59,215 nt of DNA from Didymodactylos carnosus (Eukaryota; Rotifera; Eurotatoria; Philodinida; Philodinidae), in NCBI GenBank assembly GCA_905250885.1, contig CAJNOQ010000256.1, forward strand, positions 1 through 59,215. Direction: 5' to 3'. The position numbers and the translations under genes are program-made. The notes below the pieces were generated by a model. The model did not search any database and had not been told where the DNA came from. It worked only from the letters and a program-made list of their open reading frames with translations. Within the stretch, counting starts at the first letter, position 1, and each line of letters starts with the position of its first letter. This document shows positions 40,101 to 53,420 of the stretch, one piece after another.

Positions 40101-41510
40101 GTGTTTTCTCTATATTTTTTTATTTTTACAGTATATGGAAAAATGTTCAACATGCTTCTTGTAGTGAGTAAAATGACGATTTGTTTTCAAAAAACATGAA
40201 CTTAAGAGTGTCTAAAGGAGAGGAGAAAACTAGAAAATACTGAGAGGTCGATTTTTTTCTGCCCGATCTGTTAATAGTGTCTTATACGTTTCTATGCAAC
40301 TCGATGCGTTGATTATTAGTCTTATAAAAGCTTGATTTAAAGAAGAAGTCAAAATGACGTGAAAACTGGTCAGTTTTTCAAAAACCTGAAAAGATTGTCT
40401 AAACCTCTATGAAGTATGTGTGAACTAGACATAAATGAACATATAAAGTTTTTGAAAACTTCAGTAATTCATTAAACTAAAAATTCTTGATTTTTTTGTC
40501 GAAATGCATTTGATAAAAGATTTTTTTCTCCAAGATTTTTGCAACAAAGTTTCATAGTTTTTAACGTATCGGCATAATTAATCAGAACTTTTTACTCAAA
40601 AAGTAGAAATAATGTTAACATTTTTATTTATTCTATTTGACATATAAAATGTTTTCTTGTTCTATTTTTATTTTTAGTCTTCCTCAAGCACTAATGACTA
40701 ATACAAAAAGTTTTAGTGAATTTTTACATGGCGGATATTTAGATGAAAAAGATGTTTTATTAGATTCTGAATATCGAAGTTTACGAAATGAAGGAATATC
40801 GGGTATGATTGATCAAAGAAAACGAGCTAAAATTACATTTTCTGTTGAATCACGTGAAGAAAAAATTGATAATTTATATGATCATTTACCTACACAATCA
40901 ATTGTTGTACCATTAAATCTTGTAAAAATATTATATTATTATCGTCAAGAATTAGGTTATGTATTAAATAAACAATCAATATCAACAACACCAATTCATT
41001 CAATATTTTTAACAACATTTTTTTCAGCATTAGAACAACGAGATTTTATGGATGCTTTATCTAGTATACATCGTTTAAGAAGAAAACAATTTCCATCAAA
41101 TTTATCCATACAACAAAAGAAACAAGAATTTATTAAAACATATGAAACATATATTTATCCATTATTAAATTATAGACAATTATTACCATATGATTTTCAT
41201 GATGAAGGAGTATTAAAAGAACGAAAAGGTATTATTAAAACAATGTTAGCAAAACAAATGGATAAAAAAAATGATATTTTAACACTTTTACTTGATTCAC
41301 AATGTAAGTAATATTAATACACTTAGTGTTATTTTGCTAAATTTTCTAAGTTTAAAACTCTTCTATTCAATTGGCGTACAATTTTCGTTTTTTTTGTTTT
41401 TTTTTGATATTTTAGATACGGACAAATGGACACCATTTGTAGCTGAAAATGAAATTTGTTTTTCATTACAAAATCATTTTAATCAATTTCAACCGGAAAT
41501 TATGACATAA
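36390..41510 (+). CDS. NPHP1: Nephrocystin-1 homologue, four exons, about 915 aa
   Basis: Nephrocystin-1 is a scaffold of the ciliary transition zone and cell junctions. Exons 36390-37128, 37404-38691, 40678-41303 and 41416-41510 join in frame. The N terminus is a Lys-rich coiled coil (about residues 28-135), followed by long acidic stretches including eleven GAT codons. The SH3 domain spans about residues 407-462 (FRALQDLTAEKEDDLDL, DDWWIF, GYVPINYIE). The nephrocystin homology region follows, with IPSGFVLSNLASLTTLN, LTLKSCLKIPKI, SRCVRVCLHDG, SNIHTVRAHV and CGWIMIPIDLPQ, the last completed across the third junction, then FSEFLHGGYLDE. Human NPHP1 is 732 aa; the excess is mainly acidic linker. 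The junction 37128/37404 is my best choice and is less certain than the others. AATAAA lies at 41735. The gene converges on ORC5. Confidence 0.9.
37068..37103 (+). repeat. GAT trinucleotide repeat encoding poly-Asp
   Basis: Eleven consecutive GAT codons and a GAC lie inside NPHP1 exon 1, giving a poly-aspartate run in the acidic region before the SH3 domain. Vertebrate NPHP1 also has acidic tracts here, so charge rather than sequence is probably conserved. Confidence 0.9.
38849..38883 (+). repeat. 35-nt copy of NPHP1 exon 2 inside the next intron
   Basis: The segment matches 38191-38226 with a single 1-nt deletion (exon: GAATTTAGCATC; copy: GAATTAGCATC, then identical through AAATAAATATCA). 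Flanks on both sides are unrelated. The source encodes NLASLTTLNKYQ in the conserved nephrocystin region. Confidence 0.85.
39399..40263. repeat. Fold-back element with arms of about 175 bp
   Basis: Left arm 39399-39572 and right arm 40061-40263 are reverse complements with moderate divergence. Shared blocks include TTTTCTAGTTTTCTCCTCTCC and TACTGTGAAAATAAATAAAT on the left, with their complements on the right. The roughly 490-bp centre has no recognisable gene. The outer ends are GGCAG. It resembles a non-autonomous DNA transposon or fold-back element. Confidence 0.75.
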
Positions 41511-42056
41511 GAAGACAAAAACAATATTTTCTGTTTATTTAGAATAGTTGGTTATTGAAATGACTTCTCGTTTTGTATGTATATATATTTTCTTTTTTTA
41601 TTCTTTTTATTGTTGTTACAATTGATTAGACAAATATTTCAACAACAAAAACGAAATTTAAATTAGAAATAGGATGAAATTTTAACTATATATAATTTAG
41701 CTTCAATCATACTTAGAAGGCAAAAAAGAAAATGAATAAAAACCTTTTATATTTTATTGTAATAGAGAGCAATATGTGTGTTAAACAAATTTATGATCAT
41801 CGGACTCATTTCTAACTTGATAAGTTACATCCTAATTCTTGATTAACGTTCAATCAATTTCAAATAATTGAATTTTTACATTCTCTCGTAAAATATTACA
41901 ACAAAAAAATATCATCAATAACATTCAAAATCAAAACGTACACAAAATTTCATGAAACAATAACTCAAGAAAAAAAAAAAGATGTATATCAAAAATAAGT
42001 TTCATTTTTATATCTGACAAGAAAAAAAAAAATGTTTATTAAAATCAAAGAAAAAT

Positions 42057-44125
42057 TTACAGAAGAAGATGATCAATTTGAAATTGAATTGATGATGCAA
42101 TTTGTTTAATATAATCATACGATATTAAACATAAAAATTTTGATTCATTAAGATTAATATTACCCGTTTTATTTCCAACTAATTTTAACATACCCATTGA
42201 ACATAATGTTGTTAAGTGTTGATATGTTTGACATGTTAAAGGATTATTTTCACCAACAATTGAACAATAAATAGCCAATAGACGATTAAGTAGAACAGGT
42301 TTTGATATAAAAATTTCATTCGTTGATTTTATCATACCCGTTATTCGTTTTTGTGCTATTTTTGAACGTTTTGATCTTTTTGTTATTTGACGTTTATCAT
42401 ATAATTGTTTATCATATTTTGATGGATTTCGTGCAGCTAAATAACAAGCTATTAATAAATATTTACATGTTAAGGGTAATTCAACATCTTGTTGATTTAA
42501 TGTTGAATAATAATTATTATCATTATTAATTTTAACTTGTTGTATATCATGTGTATCAAGAAATTTTCGAACACTCATTGTTCGAGTATAAACAGAATTT
42601 AATGCTTTTGTTAAAAATTCTTTTTGATAAAATAATCGATAATCAATATCGTCATCACCATCATCATTATCACCAATCGATCGTTCATTTAAACGTAAAA
42701 AATCTTTTATACACATTAAACATATATCTTTTAGTTCGATTAAATCATTTGTTACATCATAAAATAATTGTAATTCTAATGTAAGAATAATACTAATTTT
42801 TTGTTTTAATAATTGAAGTTGATCTATGATAATAAATAAACAACAAAAAATGTTTACTAATGTAAGATAAATGTGTGAATACAAATTTATAACTAGTTCA
42901 AATACTTTTTGATAAAAATCAACAATAAAATCCAAAGGTAAAGCAGTACGAAGAAGATAAGATAGAATTGAATTTTCAATATGTGTATAGATAATTATAT
43001 CAAAAGAAAAAGACAAAGAAAAGAGAACGAAGTTATCAAAGTGTTCACTATTTTCTCACTATTGCCTGATGATGATCTAAGAATAGGTTGAAAGTCTTGT
43101 ATCTGATTTGTTTTATATTGATTCTGTTAGAATTTATAAAATAACGTGAAATAAAAATGTTTACAGCAGTTCTTTACTTCATTCTATCTTAAACATCAAC
43201 AAATTTGCTTATATTGAAAAGAGAGAGAGAGAGAGATTTCTCAAAGTAAAAGTTTGATAAAAAACTGATGAAACAAGACAAATTTTCTATCTTTACATCT
43301 AATAGTGAAAAATTGTCTCATCTACAGATCACAGTTGAATATTTCACTCGATCTTAGAAGAGAACATGTGTCAGAAAATTATCGAATCTTCGAAAAAACA
43401 ACAACTTGCTAATATTTAATAATATTTGAGCAATACTTTGAGATATGGTCTGTTTTTCATCGTTCTCCATAAATTAAGCACTTACCGGATGATAAATCAA
43501 GAAATGTGGTTATTGTTTGTTGTAAAATTCCATTTAATTCTGTCCGTGTATAAGCGGAAAAAAAAATCGTAATTGGAAGTAACGAGCCAAGATCTGCCTC
43601 TATTGTATGTTCTGTTATTAAATTATTAAATGATTTATTACTAATCATAATTAATGTATATTTGAAATAATCCAATGTCAATTCTTCCAATTTAAATAGA
43701 ATATACAATAATGTTGACGATGTATCATACTGCAAAAGTAATTCAATATGATGAAGAACAACAAAATAATGTTGTTGTTTCTTCTTTTGTTTAAAACAAT
43801 AGTCTCGTATTTTACGAATAAATTCATTGAGATTTTTTGGATAGAATTTTTTTTTATCATCCACATCATTTATGAAAGATGAAAAAAATGAATTAAAAAA
43901 CATATTCAATGAAAATATTTCACGACAATCAATATAAATAATATTCGATTTCGTTACCACTGATTCTAATACATGTTTAACAATAGATGATTTACCTGTA
44001 TTCGAATTTCCAAAGATGTACAGTTGTTTCGGATACGGTATGGTGTCATGATAAGAGAGAAGATGTTTGATTGTAGAATATTGTAACGAACGATATTTAA
44101 AACTGTCAGGCAATGAGTCAGACAT
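42057..44125 (-). CDS. ORC5: Origin recognition complex subunit 5
   Basis: ORC5 is an AAA+ family subunit of the origin recognition complex that marks replication origins. Exon 1 (43486-44125) encodes the ATPase half: Walker A is GNSNTGKSS (residues 39-47), while the Walker B position reads VVLHHIELL (His125-His126), where the acidic residue seen in vertebrate ORC5 (VLDKAEYL) is replaced. The C-terminal part (from 42057 up to about 42980) carries LPLDFIVDFYQKV, LFYDVTNDLIELKD, VELPLTCKYLLIACYLAA and the winged-helix region RLLAIYCSIVGE to SYDYIKQIASSIQFQID, all matching ORC5. The exon 2 acceptor is not settled: the only open in-frame choice I find is near 43054, and a further small intron between about 42780 and 42900 is possible. 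The expected length is near 480-510 aa; human ORC5 has 435. TTTATT at 42035 gives a minus-strand AATAAA. Confidence 0.88.
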
Positions 44126-45654
44126 TGTTTATCGAGTTTAAATCTATCTATAACCAAAAAACCAATAAAAAAATTTTATCTATATAAAACGGTATTTATT
44201 TCAACTTTGAGTAATTGAGCTCTTGTTTTATATTTAATCACTTTTTCTTCACAAACATCTCATCAAAAAGGATGTCACCCTAAACTCAAAGAGAGAACAA
44301 AATTCTCGTTATTGATCAGCTAATCCGAAATGAAAAGAGTAAGAGAAAGATATAAAGCTTTCACTAAAGGTTCAATGATATTGTAATTATATAGTGTACT
44401 AATCGTACATTGATCACAATAAAATGCATACAATGTAAATAAAAGAAGAGAGTTGACTGCGATCTAAAAGTGTTCTAGTAGATGCTTCAAACATCGATGT
44501 GATAGCTAGTTAATCGAAAACTACAAAACACCTTTTAGCGACTAACATTGAGCTCCGACTCAAAAGGTTAAAAGAATCGATTTTCTTTATGCCTTAAATC
44601 TGTGCAACGACTCAATAATCTACAGAACACAGCTAAGAGCTAGAAAAGAACTACTATATTCATAGCAAAATTCTAAATGGGATCTACAATTAAATATTTT
44701 TCTCTCGAGAGTTTCTCTCGTTAATCGTTAGATTGTGTCTCGTAGCAGGGGTATGTCAAGAACAGAAAAGTTATTGTATCGAGAATGTTGATAGGAAATA
44801 TTAAACAGAAATGAAGAGAACTTGAATTTAAAAGATGAGGCAAATGAAAATACAGCTCTTACGGATATTGAGCAAAAAACAGATTAGTAAGAAAAGAAAA
44901 AAAGATTTTATATTATTGTGATTTACTATTGAATTGATGTATCACGGAACACCAGAAATAGCTCGCAATTCGTTAAATTAAGTGTGATCGTAGGACAAAA
45001 ATCGGACTGAAATCGTTATCGTACTGAATGCGCTTCAGAACGCGCTTTTTTACGTTTGATTACTCTTTTTTTCTGCATTAAGAGATTCGCTAGTCAATAT
45101 ATACCTATTGGGCCATTTGTACGTTTCGAAAAAATGAATTTTTTGGGCTTATTACAGAAAATATATAATAAGAGATGATCTAGGAAAAAAAATAACGCAT
45201 TAACAGTTTCTTGCTGGAACTGACTAATGGCGTTACCATGGATCTATACATGAAAAATGCACGCCTAAACAAAGACAATTTCCATCTTTTATTCTTGATA
45301 CATAGTGACAACAAAATAACAATAAGCCTGCTGCGACAAAATTCGCAGCTACTTCTCTCACACGGTTTTATGATGAGATTCAATTTGAAAAATAAAACTA
45401 TAATACTTTCAAAGCATTCGAATGCATGAAATTATTGTGAGTTTAAGCAATATTGCCGATCGCTACAGTCAACGTTGACCGATACTATATATGTACTTAG
45501 ACTACAATCAAACAAGGAAAGAAAAACATACTTTCTCGTCTTTTTTGCTCTTTTCTAATTTCGCTAAATAGATTATTGATGAAAAAAAGTTTCAAAACTT
45601 TTTTATTTAAATAGTATTATAAAATTTTGTGATTTACGTAAACATCTCATTCGA

Positions 45655-45721
45655 ATTATATACCACTTGACTAAAGTTATTCTAAAACTTTTAGAATAAC
45701 TCTAGTCAAGTGGTATATAAT
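45655..45721. repeat. 67-bp near-perfect palindrome
   Basis: Arms of 33 nt (45655-45687 and 45689-45721) are complementary except for one position, with a single central base. The outer sequence is ATTATATACCACTTGACTA. It is too tight for a normal hairpin loop, so it is better seen as a palindromic insertion or two fused terminal inverted repeats. Confidence 0.85.
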
Positions 45722-47623
45722 ACAGTGACTGTTGTCCTATATAGTTGTATACATATATACGACATCTCTCAAAGTTCTTTACCTTCTTTAATACTTTGCC
45801 GATAGAGAAATACTTTAACTCTGTAAACTTTTATATTATATGGATGTTTTCGGTCGAGATATTCTACTACAACTAAAATTTCTAGAACCAAGCGCTACTT
45901 TCTATTAGTTTCACCTTGATGATAATGACTAGATCTACAAATTTTAGTTGTAGATATATTAATCGATGTCTTCACACAATCTTAGTTATGCTAGTTTTCG
46001 CTCTCGTTAAAACTTCGTCATTTAATTGTTTAAAAAATATTTTAGCAGTGAATATTATATACACTGTTCTTGAAAAGCTGAGGAAAATATTCGAGTTAGA
46101 AAGTGGGATTAATTTATGTAAATTGAGCTTAATAATATTTAAAAAAAATTTATTGTTCAATGAGAGAACTTTCAACATTAAAATAGATGTCGTATGTATT
46201 TGGTATTCTATATCCATATCGATCTATATTCAAAAAGAAAAAGAAAATATTCTTCCTTTGTGATTGGTCAACTCTCTATTGTACCTTCTGAGTTATTCTT
46301 TCGATAAAAATATATTCTTTCGATAAATTTTACTACAAAAACATTACATTTAATTGTCGAAATAGAAGATTATTTTGATACTCTATATTAGGATACTCGA
46401 ACTTGGACAAGGCACGCGAGAAATGAAAGCTAGAAGTAATGAGATCAACGTAAGTTCACGCGGTTTCTAATAGATTACAGCTAAGTTCATACCTAACGTA
46501 CGGTTATCGATCAATCTGACATATTTTTTTCCATGGGTTACACACTTTTGTTTTCTTTTCTTTCAAGGACTACACAGTTGAGGTAGCTCATATTGATCAT
46601 CTGATGCTTCACAGTAATCTTTGGGGTTACTTACTACTGGAAAAAGTTGATCAAAATAAATTACAACCAAATTTGGTTGTAGAATAACCTCTCGGGAAAA
46701 GTGGTAGACGGACCAGTAAAAACACGATAATAAAAGTTTCATTTTATCAAATAAAGCGAAAGAACTTTTGTATCTAAAAGCGACAACAATCAGCAGCTAC
46801 TTCAATTTTATAAAATTTCTTTTTTCTATAAGAGAATCTAATCAAACAAATTCTTTTGAATTAAACAAAAATTTTGTCCTCTTTCTAACGCTTATGGCTT
46901 TACGTATTTTTCAAAATGAATGAACAAAATATTGTAGCATCAAGTTTTTCTGAACTTGAATAGACGATAAAATAGACGTAAAAGTTAGAATTTTTCGGTA
47001 AGTTTTGATCTATTTAACTCATAACTGATTGTGGTAACAAGATTTATTTTCTCGTACATACAGCTGTTCTGAGTAAAAACAATAGTCGACGTTGGTAATC
47101 GTAGTAGCAAAAATGAAAATTAATACCAAAACACAAATCAATCGTATCATGTAGTACTTTTATCTTAGACTAGTTCTATACAGGAGAATATAAATCTTTT
47201 TCGGAAATTAATGTACAAATGAAATCAGAAAATGTTTATTTTTAAGAAAAATGGGATCAGTAGTGTATTTTTACGTATTATCAATTACGATAAGGAAAAC
47301 AAAAGAATAAACAAGATTTTATTATGACAATTTATTATGATGAAAAAAAAGAAAGACTATCACATTGATTATCTGTTTCTCATCGTTCATAGCCAAGAAA
47401 AAGCCAGCATGAGATCTGAAAAGCAGTTACTGTTATTTTGTTGTTGGTACATGTGAACACTATTTTCTCTGAACATAATATTGAATTGTTTGTATTTGAA
47501 TTATATAGAAAAATACAAACAATAACAAATATAGATATGTTCACTTTAATAATCTACGGCTGAAAATCGACGAAACTCAAATTTACAGTTGTTAAATACA
47601 CAGATGATTGTACTACTCCAATA

Positions 47624-47764
47624 TCAGTTACAAGCTAATTGAATATTATTCACGGTAAATGTTATAATGGGTTGCTGATCAAGACGATTATGTAATGCAT
47701 GTTGAATAAAATTAGATGTTCCAACCAATTCAATTTTATGGCTTCGTAAAGATTGTGTTAACAT
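47624..47764 (-). pseudogene. Possible relic exon of an unidentified gene, 46 codons
   Basis: This short open frame reads MLTQSLRSHKIELVGTSN and continues with IQHALHNRLDQQPIITFT to a TGA. The amino-acid mix and codon use look more like real coding sequence than other short frames in this gap, but an in-frame TGA lies directly upstream and I find no partner exon nearby. I cannot name the source protein. It could be a terminal exon stranded by deletion, part of a decayed element, or chance. Confidence 0.25.
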
Positions 47765-48597
47765 GCATCAAGAAGAAGAATTCAAAAATAAGTATTATTA
47801 GTTCTTTGTGATCGAAAAGATACGTCTCTTTCGATAAGCAAAGTGAAATTTTCCATATTCACAATGGAAGTTCCGTTTGGTTAGTGGAAGCCACACTGCG
47901 TCTTCAACCAATTCAGTAATCATAGAAATGCTGATCAACAGATAGCCAAGATAGCCGATATTTTGGCTAATGCGAAATGATTCAGTCAGTTTCTATATTT
48001 GTCTTGATCTTGTCATTTGTTTGATTTTCTATGTTTGCTAATCTGTTCTTCTAGTAAAGTTTATATTAAGTTATTTTTCTCACAAATTCGTTTTCGTTTT
48101 TGACAACATTTGTTTTTGTCCGTACAACAATGTTTTATCGTTCGTGTCATGTTGACGAACCGATTACACAACGGACAAAATTTTACCACATGGGTGCTAA
48201 TGACTCTCTCATTCGTTACTGAAATTGATGTGAACTACTAGAAAGATGAATGTATTAACATTGATTGAAATGAAAGGTTTACGATACATCTAAAATTTGT
48301 GCCTCATGTTCTGACAATGAACATAATTTCTATCATTTATGTATATATCTTGCCCTCGCGCATTCTTCCACTGTCATGAATTGTGTCTCATACTTTTCCT
48401 TTTGATATAAAGTGTTGATAAATTAACGAACTTGAAGAAAGTATGTTTAAGAATTATTTAAAACAAAGAAATAAATTTTTTTACTTTTGTTTCAGATTAT
48501 ACACTTCATATACTATTTAGATTGATTTACTTTAATTTTCTTTTTTACAATCAATTCCTTTACCCGTTATCATCTCTTTTCAATGTAAACATATTGT

Positions 48598-51500
48598 ATG
48601 TCAGGCGCTGATACAAAGTCTCGCTTGAAACGCGATAAAAGTAAATCATTATTAGACGAAGCAAATTCATTGTCAAATCAACCACCGACAAAAAAACAAA
48701 AACGTCAAACTACAATAAAAGACCATATGGATAATTCTTCAACAATAGACAAAATTTCTCTTAATCAATATTCAAATGGTTCATCGGCATTTCGATCAAC
48801 ATCGTCCTCATCAACGTCTTTGCCGTCCCCATCTTCTCAAACTACATCCAATGTAGCAACTAAAAAACTTGTTATTAAAAATTTAAAAGGTAAGCAATGA
48901 TCTGGCATTAACAATAGTACTGATTTTAGTTTGTTTGTTTTTCTTCTTCCTATTACAGCTTCTCAACAATTGCCAAATAATTATTTTGATAAAATATGGC
49001 AATTATTAAAACAAGCACTCGAAGCTATCCTAACAGGTACGAACAGTCCATCAAATGAAGAACAATTATATCGTCATATTGATAATTTATGTACAACAAC
49101 AACAAATGATACATCAACAAAATCAATGTCTTCGCTACTCTATGATCATCTGAAACAAGTTTTCGAAGATCATATTCAAACAATGTTGCCGACATTAACA
49201 ACGTATTCTTTTTTTTGTTTTTGTGAGAGAGATGTAGTTTTTATTTTCATCCATATAGTGATGAGAATGAATAGAGAAAACCGTTCAGGATCAAAAAACG
49301 TTTAATTAGTATGTGTCTGTTTATTCTTCTTAACGCAAGGATTTATGGATTTGTAGAGAAATGAATGACAGTGAAGAATACTTACGTTTATTAAGTTTAA
49401 CATGGAGCAATCATAGTATTCGATCTGTAAGTGAATAGTCTCATATATATTTTCTTTTTAAAGTATTTTTCAATTGTTTTTTACTTTAGAGTCTCATCCG
49501 ACAATTATTTATTGTACTTGATCGAACGTATGTTTTACATACTACCAATGTATTGAGTATTTGGTAAGAAACATGAATCATTGATGTGCGGACGCTTTGT
49601 AGAAATATATCTTTTTGTTTTCTATTTCTATTCAAGGGATCTTAGTCAAGATCTATTTCGTCGTTACATAATGAAAAATTCCATTATATTAAATCGGTGT
49701 GTGGAAGTGCTCTGATAAGAATTATTATTATTTTTTATTATTTTTTTCAGTTGTGTGAATGGTTTACTCAAAATGATCGAACAAGAACGGAATGGCGAAA
49801 CTATTGATCGAAGTTTAGTAAAAAGTCTTGTGAAAATGTTGCTTGATTTGCAGGTAATGGAAACTTAATAAATCCATGTGGAAGAGCAGTTTTGAATAAA
49901 CTTGAGAATAGAAAGTAAAGAACTGCGACAAAAAACATATTTAAAAGATTTTAACTAAATCTTTTAAATATGTTTTTTGTCGTAGTTCTTTACTTTCTAT
50001 TCTCTTATAGAACCTTGCTAAAAGTTTGTGTGAAACATTATGAACATTAGTGCTGTTGTTGTTATTTAGCTTTATCACAAAGATTTTGAGGTATTATTTT
50101 TACAAGCCACTGGACAATTGTATTACAATGAAGGAAGACAGTTAATTCAAACACTCGAGATTAATCAATATTTAAAACATGTTGAAAAACGTTTGCAAGA
50201 AGAAAATTTACGTTTAACACATTATATCGATCATTCAACAAAGTATTTAACGGCTTGGTTAGCTAATTCTGCTACCGGAGTGATATTCCATTATTCTTTT
50301 TCTGGCATTTTGTTTCTCTTATAATTAATATTTTCGAACGGTTATATGTTCCAAGCACTGGAATGTGTAAGATTAAAGCGAAATGTATGCTGAAGACTTC
50401 GAGATGTATCCGAAATCTATATGATTTCTCTTTCAGAAAATATGGTCAAATTTTCAGAACTTCAGAAAAACTAGGTGACTGTATTCTTATCCGAAAGGGA
50501 GAGTGTGATTATATCTCGTAGTCTTCAGCACACATTTCTTTTTAATCTTGGACATCTTGGAGCTTGAAACATCTGAACGTTTGAAAATTATGAGAAAAAC
50601 AAAATGTCAAAAAAGAACATAACGGAGTGTCACTCCGATAGAAGAATTAGCTGGCAAAGCCTCGTTATCACTTTTTATATGTATATGGTCTATTATTTGC
50701 TCATGTGATACTAATACAATGATATTAAGTTGTCTGAAAAGACATTCTGCGCTACTCTAATCCCGTTGCATATCGTTTACGATCTGTTTAGAGTGGCTCT
50801 AATTCATCATGTGGAAAAGAATCTTATTACTGTACATGTTAAAGAGATACTAAAGGGTAATTAGCCAGATTAAATGGAAATATCACACAACAATTATATT
50901 TTGTTCGTTGTTTTTTTAGGTCTGGAATTGCTGATAGATGAAAATCGTAGATCGTCCATTTCGCTTATGCACTGTTTATTATCTCGTATCGGAATCACTG
51001 GTACTACTGATTTACGTGAAGCGTTTAGTAACTATATAAAAGTAAACAGATATATTTCTGATGTTTTCTTGACTTTATACTTTGTTTGTTTTCATATAGA
51101 ATCGTGGTCGTTCATTGATAATCAATCCAGAAAAAGATGCCACAATGGTACAAGACTTGTTAGATTTTAAAGAAAAATTAGATTTGATATTACACGAATG
51201 TTTTCATGATAATGACAAATTTTCCAATACACTTAAAGATTCATTTGAATTTTTTATTAATCAACGTGTCAATAAACCTGCAGAGCTAATCGGTATACAC
51301 ATTCGATTATTTAATATAAAAAAATAAACAAATTTATTTATTTTTCTTTTAGCAAAACATGTCGATTCAAAGTTGCGAGCAGGAAATAAAGAAGCAAGTG
51401 AAGAAGAATTAGAAAAAAGTTTAGATAAAATAATGGTATTATTTCGTTTCATTCATGGTAAAGATGTATTTGAAGCATTTTATAAAAAAGATTTGGCTAA

Positions 51501-53420
51501 ACGTTTATTAGTGGGAAAAAGTGCATCGGTTGACGCTGAAAAATCAATGTTATTAAAACTGAAACAAGGTGAGGTATTTAATAAGTAATTTACATTCATA
51601 TATTGCTTTAGTTGTTGTTTTCTGAAAATAGAATGTGGTAACCTTTTTACAAGTAAATTGGAAGGCATGTTTAAAGATATGGAACTATCTCGTGATATTA
51701 TGCTCGCTTTTGAACAAGTAAATATATCTTTTTTTATCAATATTTATTTTCTTAAAAATAAATGATCTATTACAGTCTACTCACATTCGAGAAATATCAG
51801 GGAATATTACTATGACAGTGAATATTTTGACTATGGGATTTTGGCCAACATATCCGGTCGTACAAGCCAATTTGCCACCAGAAGTAAAGTTGATAATAGA
51901 TAAAGAGCTTTTAGACTCTTCATTGTCAATTGTCTTATACCTTTTAGATGTGTCGATTTCAAGAAACATTTACGCGTTTTTATTTGAGTAAACATAATGG
52001 ACGAAAATTACAGTGGCAATATTCATTAGATCATTGTTTAATTAAAGGTTATCTTAAAGACAAAAAAGTAAATGCAAACGATTAAATATTTTCTCATACA
52101 AGTACTCAGATATATCGTTTTATTTAGGCTATGAAAGAATTTCAAGTATCATTGTATCAAGCACTTGTTCTTCTATTATTTAATTATACAGAAGAACTTA
52201 GTTATAAAGAAATAGCCGAACAAACAAAAATAGGTATAAATTCGTTACTACTTTAGTTTTCACTCTCTTTTACAATCAATATGTTGCGTTTGTAGAAGAA
52301 GTTGAATTACAGCGAACGCTGCAGTCATTAGCATGTGGAAAAATTCGTGTGATGAATAAAAAACCGCCGGTATGTGAAAGATTGTGTGTATTTGAAAGGT
52401 CTAAATATTACTAAGTCTAAATATTACTACTGGGATAGTTAGTACAAAAAAGGAAACATGAGAAGTACTTCACTGTCTTCAGATTTTTTTTGAACAATTT
52501 TTTGACTTTAAAGTTAGTAATAATTTTGTTTTAGAGCAAAGATGTTAGTACGAATGATCATTTTACCTTGAACACATCATTCGATCATAAATTAATTCGA
52601 ATTAAAATAAATCAAGTTCAAATGAAAGAAACACCGGAAGAAAATACGTCGACAACCGAACGTGTATTTCAAGATCGACAATATCAAATTGATGCAGCAA
52701 TCGTCAGAATAATGAAAACAGTATGTGTTTGCAGTTCTGTAAGGGGTACCTGGAAATTCAGTTGACCTATAAAAATAAGTTTCTATTAAAAGGAGGCTAG
52801 AAAAGGTTTAGTTTTTTTCAGAACAAAATTTTTTGAAGAAATGTTTCTTGAAGAAGTTATGGGTAACTTTTCGGCTAGACTGAAAGCAATCTAATCATAC
52901 ATTTAGACCAGTTGCTCTGTTTCGCTTCTACAAGTTCTCACAACGTCTCTTGTCTAGACGAAATTTCATTCATAACTTCTGCGAGGTTTGATAAAATTCA
53001 AGAAACAATCCCCTACAAAATTTTGTTCTCGATAAAACTACGCGTTTTCTGGTCTCTTAGCAGAAACTTTTTCTTATGGGTTGACTGAAATAACAGGTAC
53101 CCATTGCAGGGCTCTATACATCTGTCGACTGAAAGTAGCTAATAGCTAACTACTGTCGACATTTTGAGTAAGCTAACCGTACTTCTTTCTGAATATTTTA
53201 GCGAAAAACATTAGCACATAATAAGCTAATAACAGAAGTTTATGCACAATTAAAATTTCCTATTAAGGTAAGTCCGTCTCTCTTCTTTTTTTTCTTGTTA
53301 TGATTCTCTCGTTTGAAATTCTAGTCAGTGGACCTCAAGAAACGTATCGAAAGTTTATTAGAACGTGAATATATGAAACGTACTGAACAAGATCCAAATG
53401 TTTATGAATATGTTGCTTGA
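48598..53420 (+). CDS. CUL4: Cullin-4, 19 exons, 817 aa
   Basis: Cullin-4 is the scaffold of CRL4 (DDB1-RBX1) ubiquitin ligases. The exons, all phase-consistent, are 48598-48889, 48959-49202, 49357-49426, 49500 less ten (49490)-49563, 49637-49696, 49751-49853, 50070-50242, 50792-50856, 50920-51041, 51100-51292, 51353-51568, 51632-51717, 51776-51883, 51948-52067, 52128-52233, 52296-52369, 52535-52720, 53202-53267 and 53325-53420. The N-terminal extension has a nuclear-localisation-like TKKQKR (residues 31-36) as in CUL4B, then KKLVIKNLK of the DDB1-binding start. Landmarks are [62 protein letters not shown] and [19 protein letters not shown]. Lys763 in RIMK is the expected NEDD8 site. The end, VYEYVA, is typical. 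Without the 65-nt exon at 50792 the [14 protein letters not shown] segment would be missing. AATAAA lies at 53817. Confidence 0.95.
49904..50004. repeat. Near-perfect 101-bp hairpin in a CUL4 intron
   Basis: Two 48-nt arms (49904-49951 and 49957-50004) differ at one paired position and flank a 5-nt loop, TAACT. The outer end is GAGAATAGAAAGTAAAG. It fills nearly half of the 216-bp intron 49854-50069. Its low divergence implies a recent origin. A tiny fold-back MITE is the simplest reading; a small-RNA hairpin is possible. Confidence 0.9.
50326..50590. repeat. Fold-back repeat in the CUL4 intron 50243-50791
   Basis: Arms of about 80 bp (about 50326-50405 and 50512-50590) are imperfect reverse complements; the best block on the left is AAATGTATGCTGAAGACT, matched by AGTCTTCAGCACACATTT on the right. 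The element occupies half of this 549-bp intron. Confidence 0.7.
52740..53106. repeat. Fold-back repeat in the CUL4 intron 52721-53201
   Basis: The outer blocks GGGTACCTGGAAATTCAGTT (from 52744) and GACTGAAATAACAGGTACCC (to 53102) are reverse complements with few changes, and similarity continues inward through AATAAGTTTCT and CAGAACAAAATTTT over about 130 bp per arm with increasing divergence. It takes up most of the 481-bp intron. Confidence 0.7.

Larger units (their letters stand above)
38692..40677. other. 2-kb NPHP1 intron with fold-back element and exon-fragment copy
   Basis: The intron joins exons 2 and 3 of NPHP1 (phase 2, GA|T). It holds a 35-nt copy of exon 2 sequence at 38849-38883 and a large fold-back repeat at 39399-40263. 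I see no coding exon in it. Open frames here are AT-rich and lack protein character. Confidence 0.7.
44126..48597. other. 4.5-kb intergenic region between divergent ORC5 and CUL4
   Basis: No complete gene is visible. It holds a 67-bp near-perfect palindrome (45655-45721), a looser inverted pair at about 45870-45895 / 45930-45958 (ACAACTAAAATTT core) and a short coding-like stretch on the minus strand (47624-47764). The promoters of ORC5 and CUL4 should lie at its two ends. Confidence 0.5.
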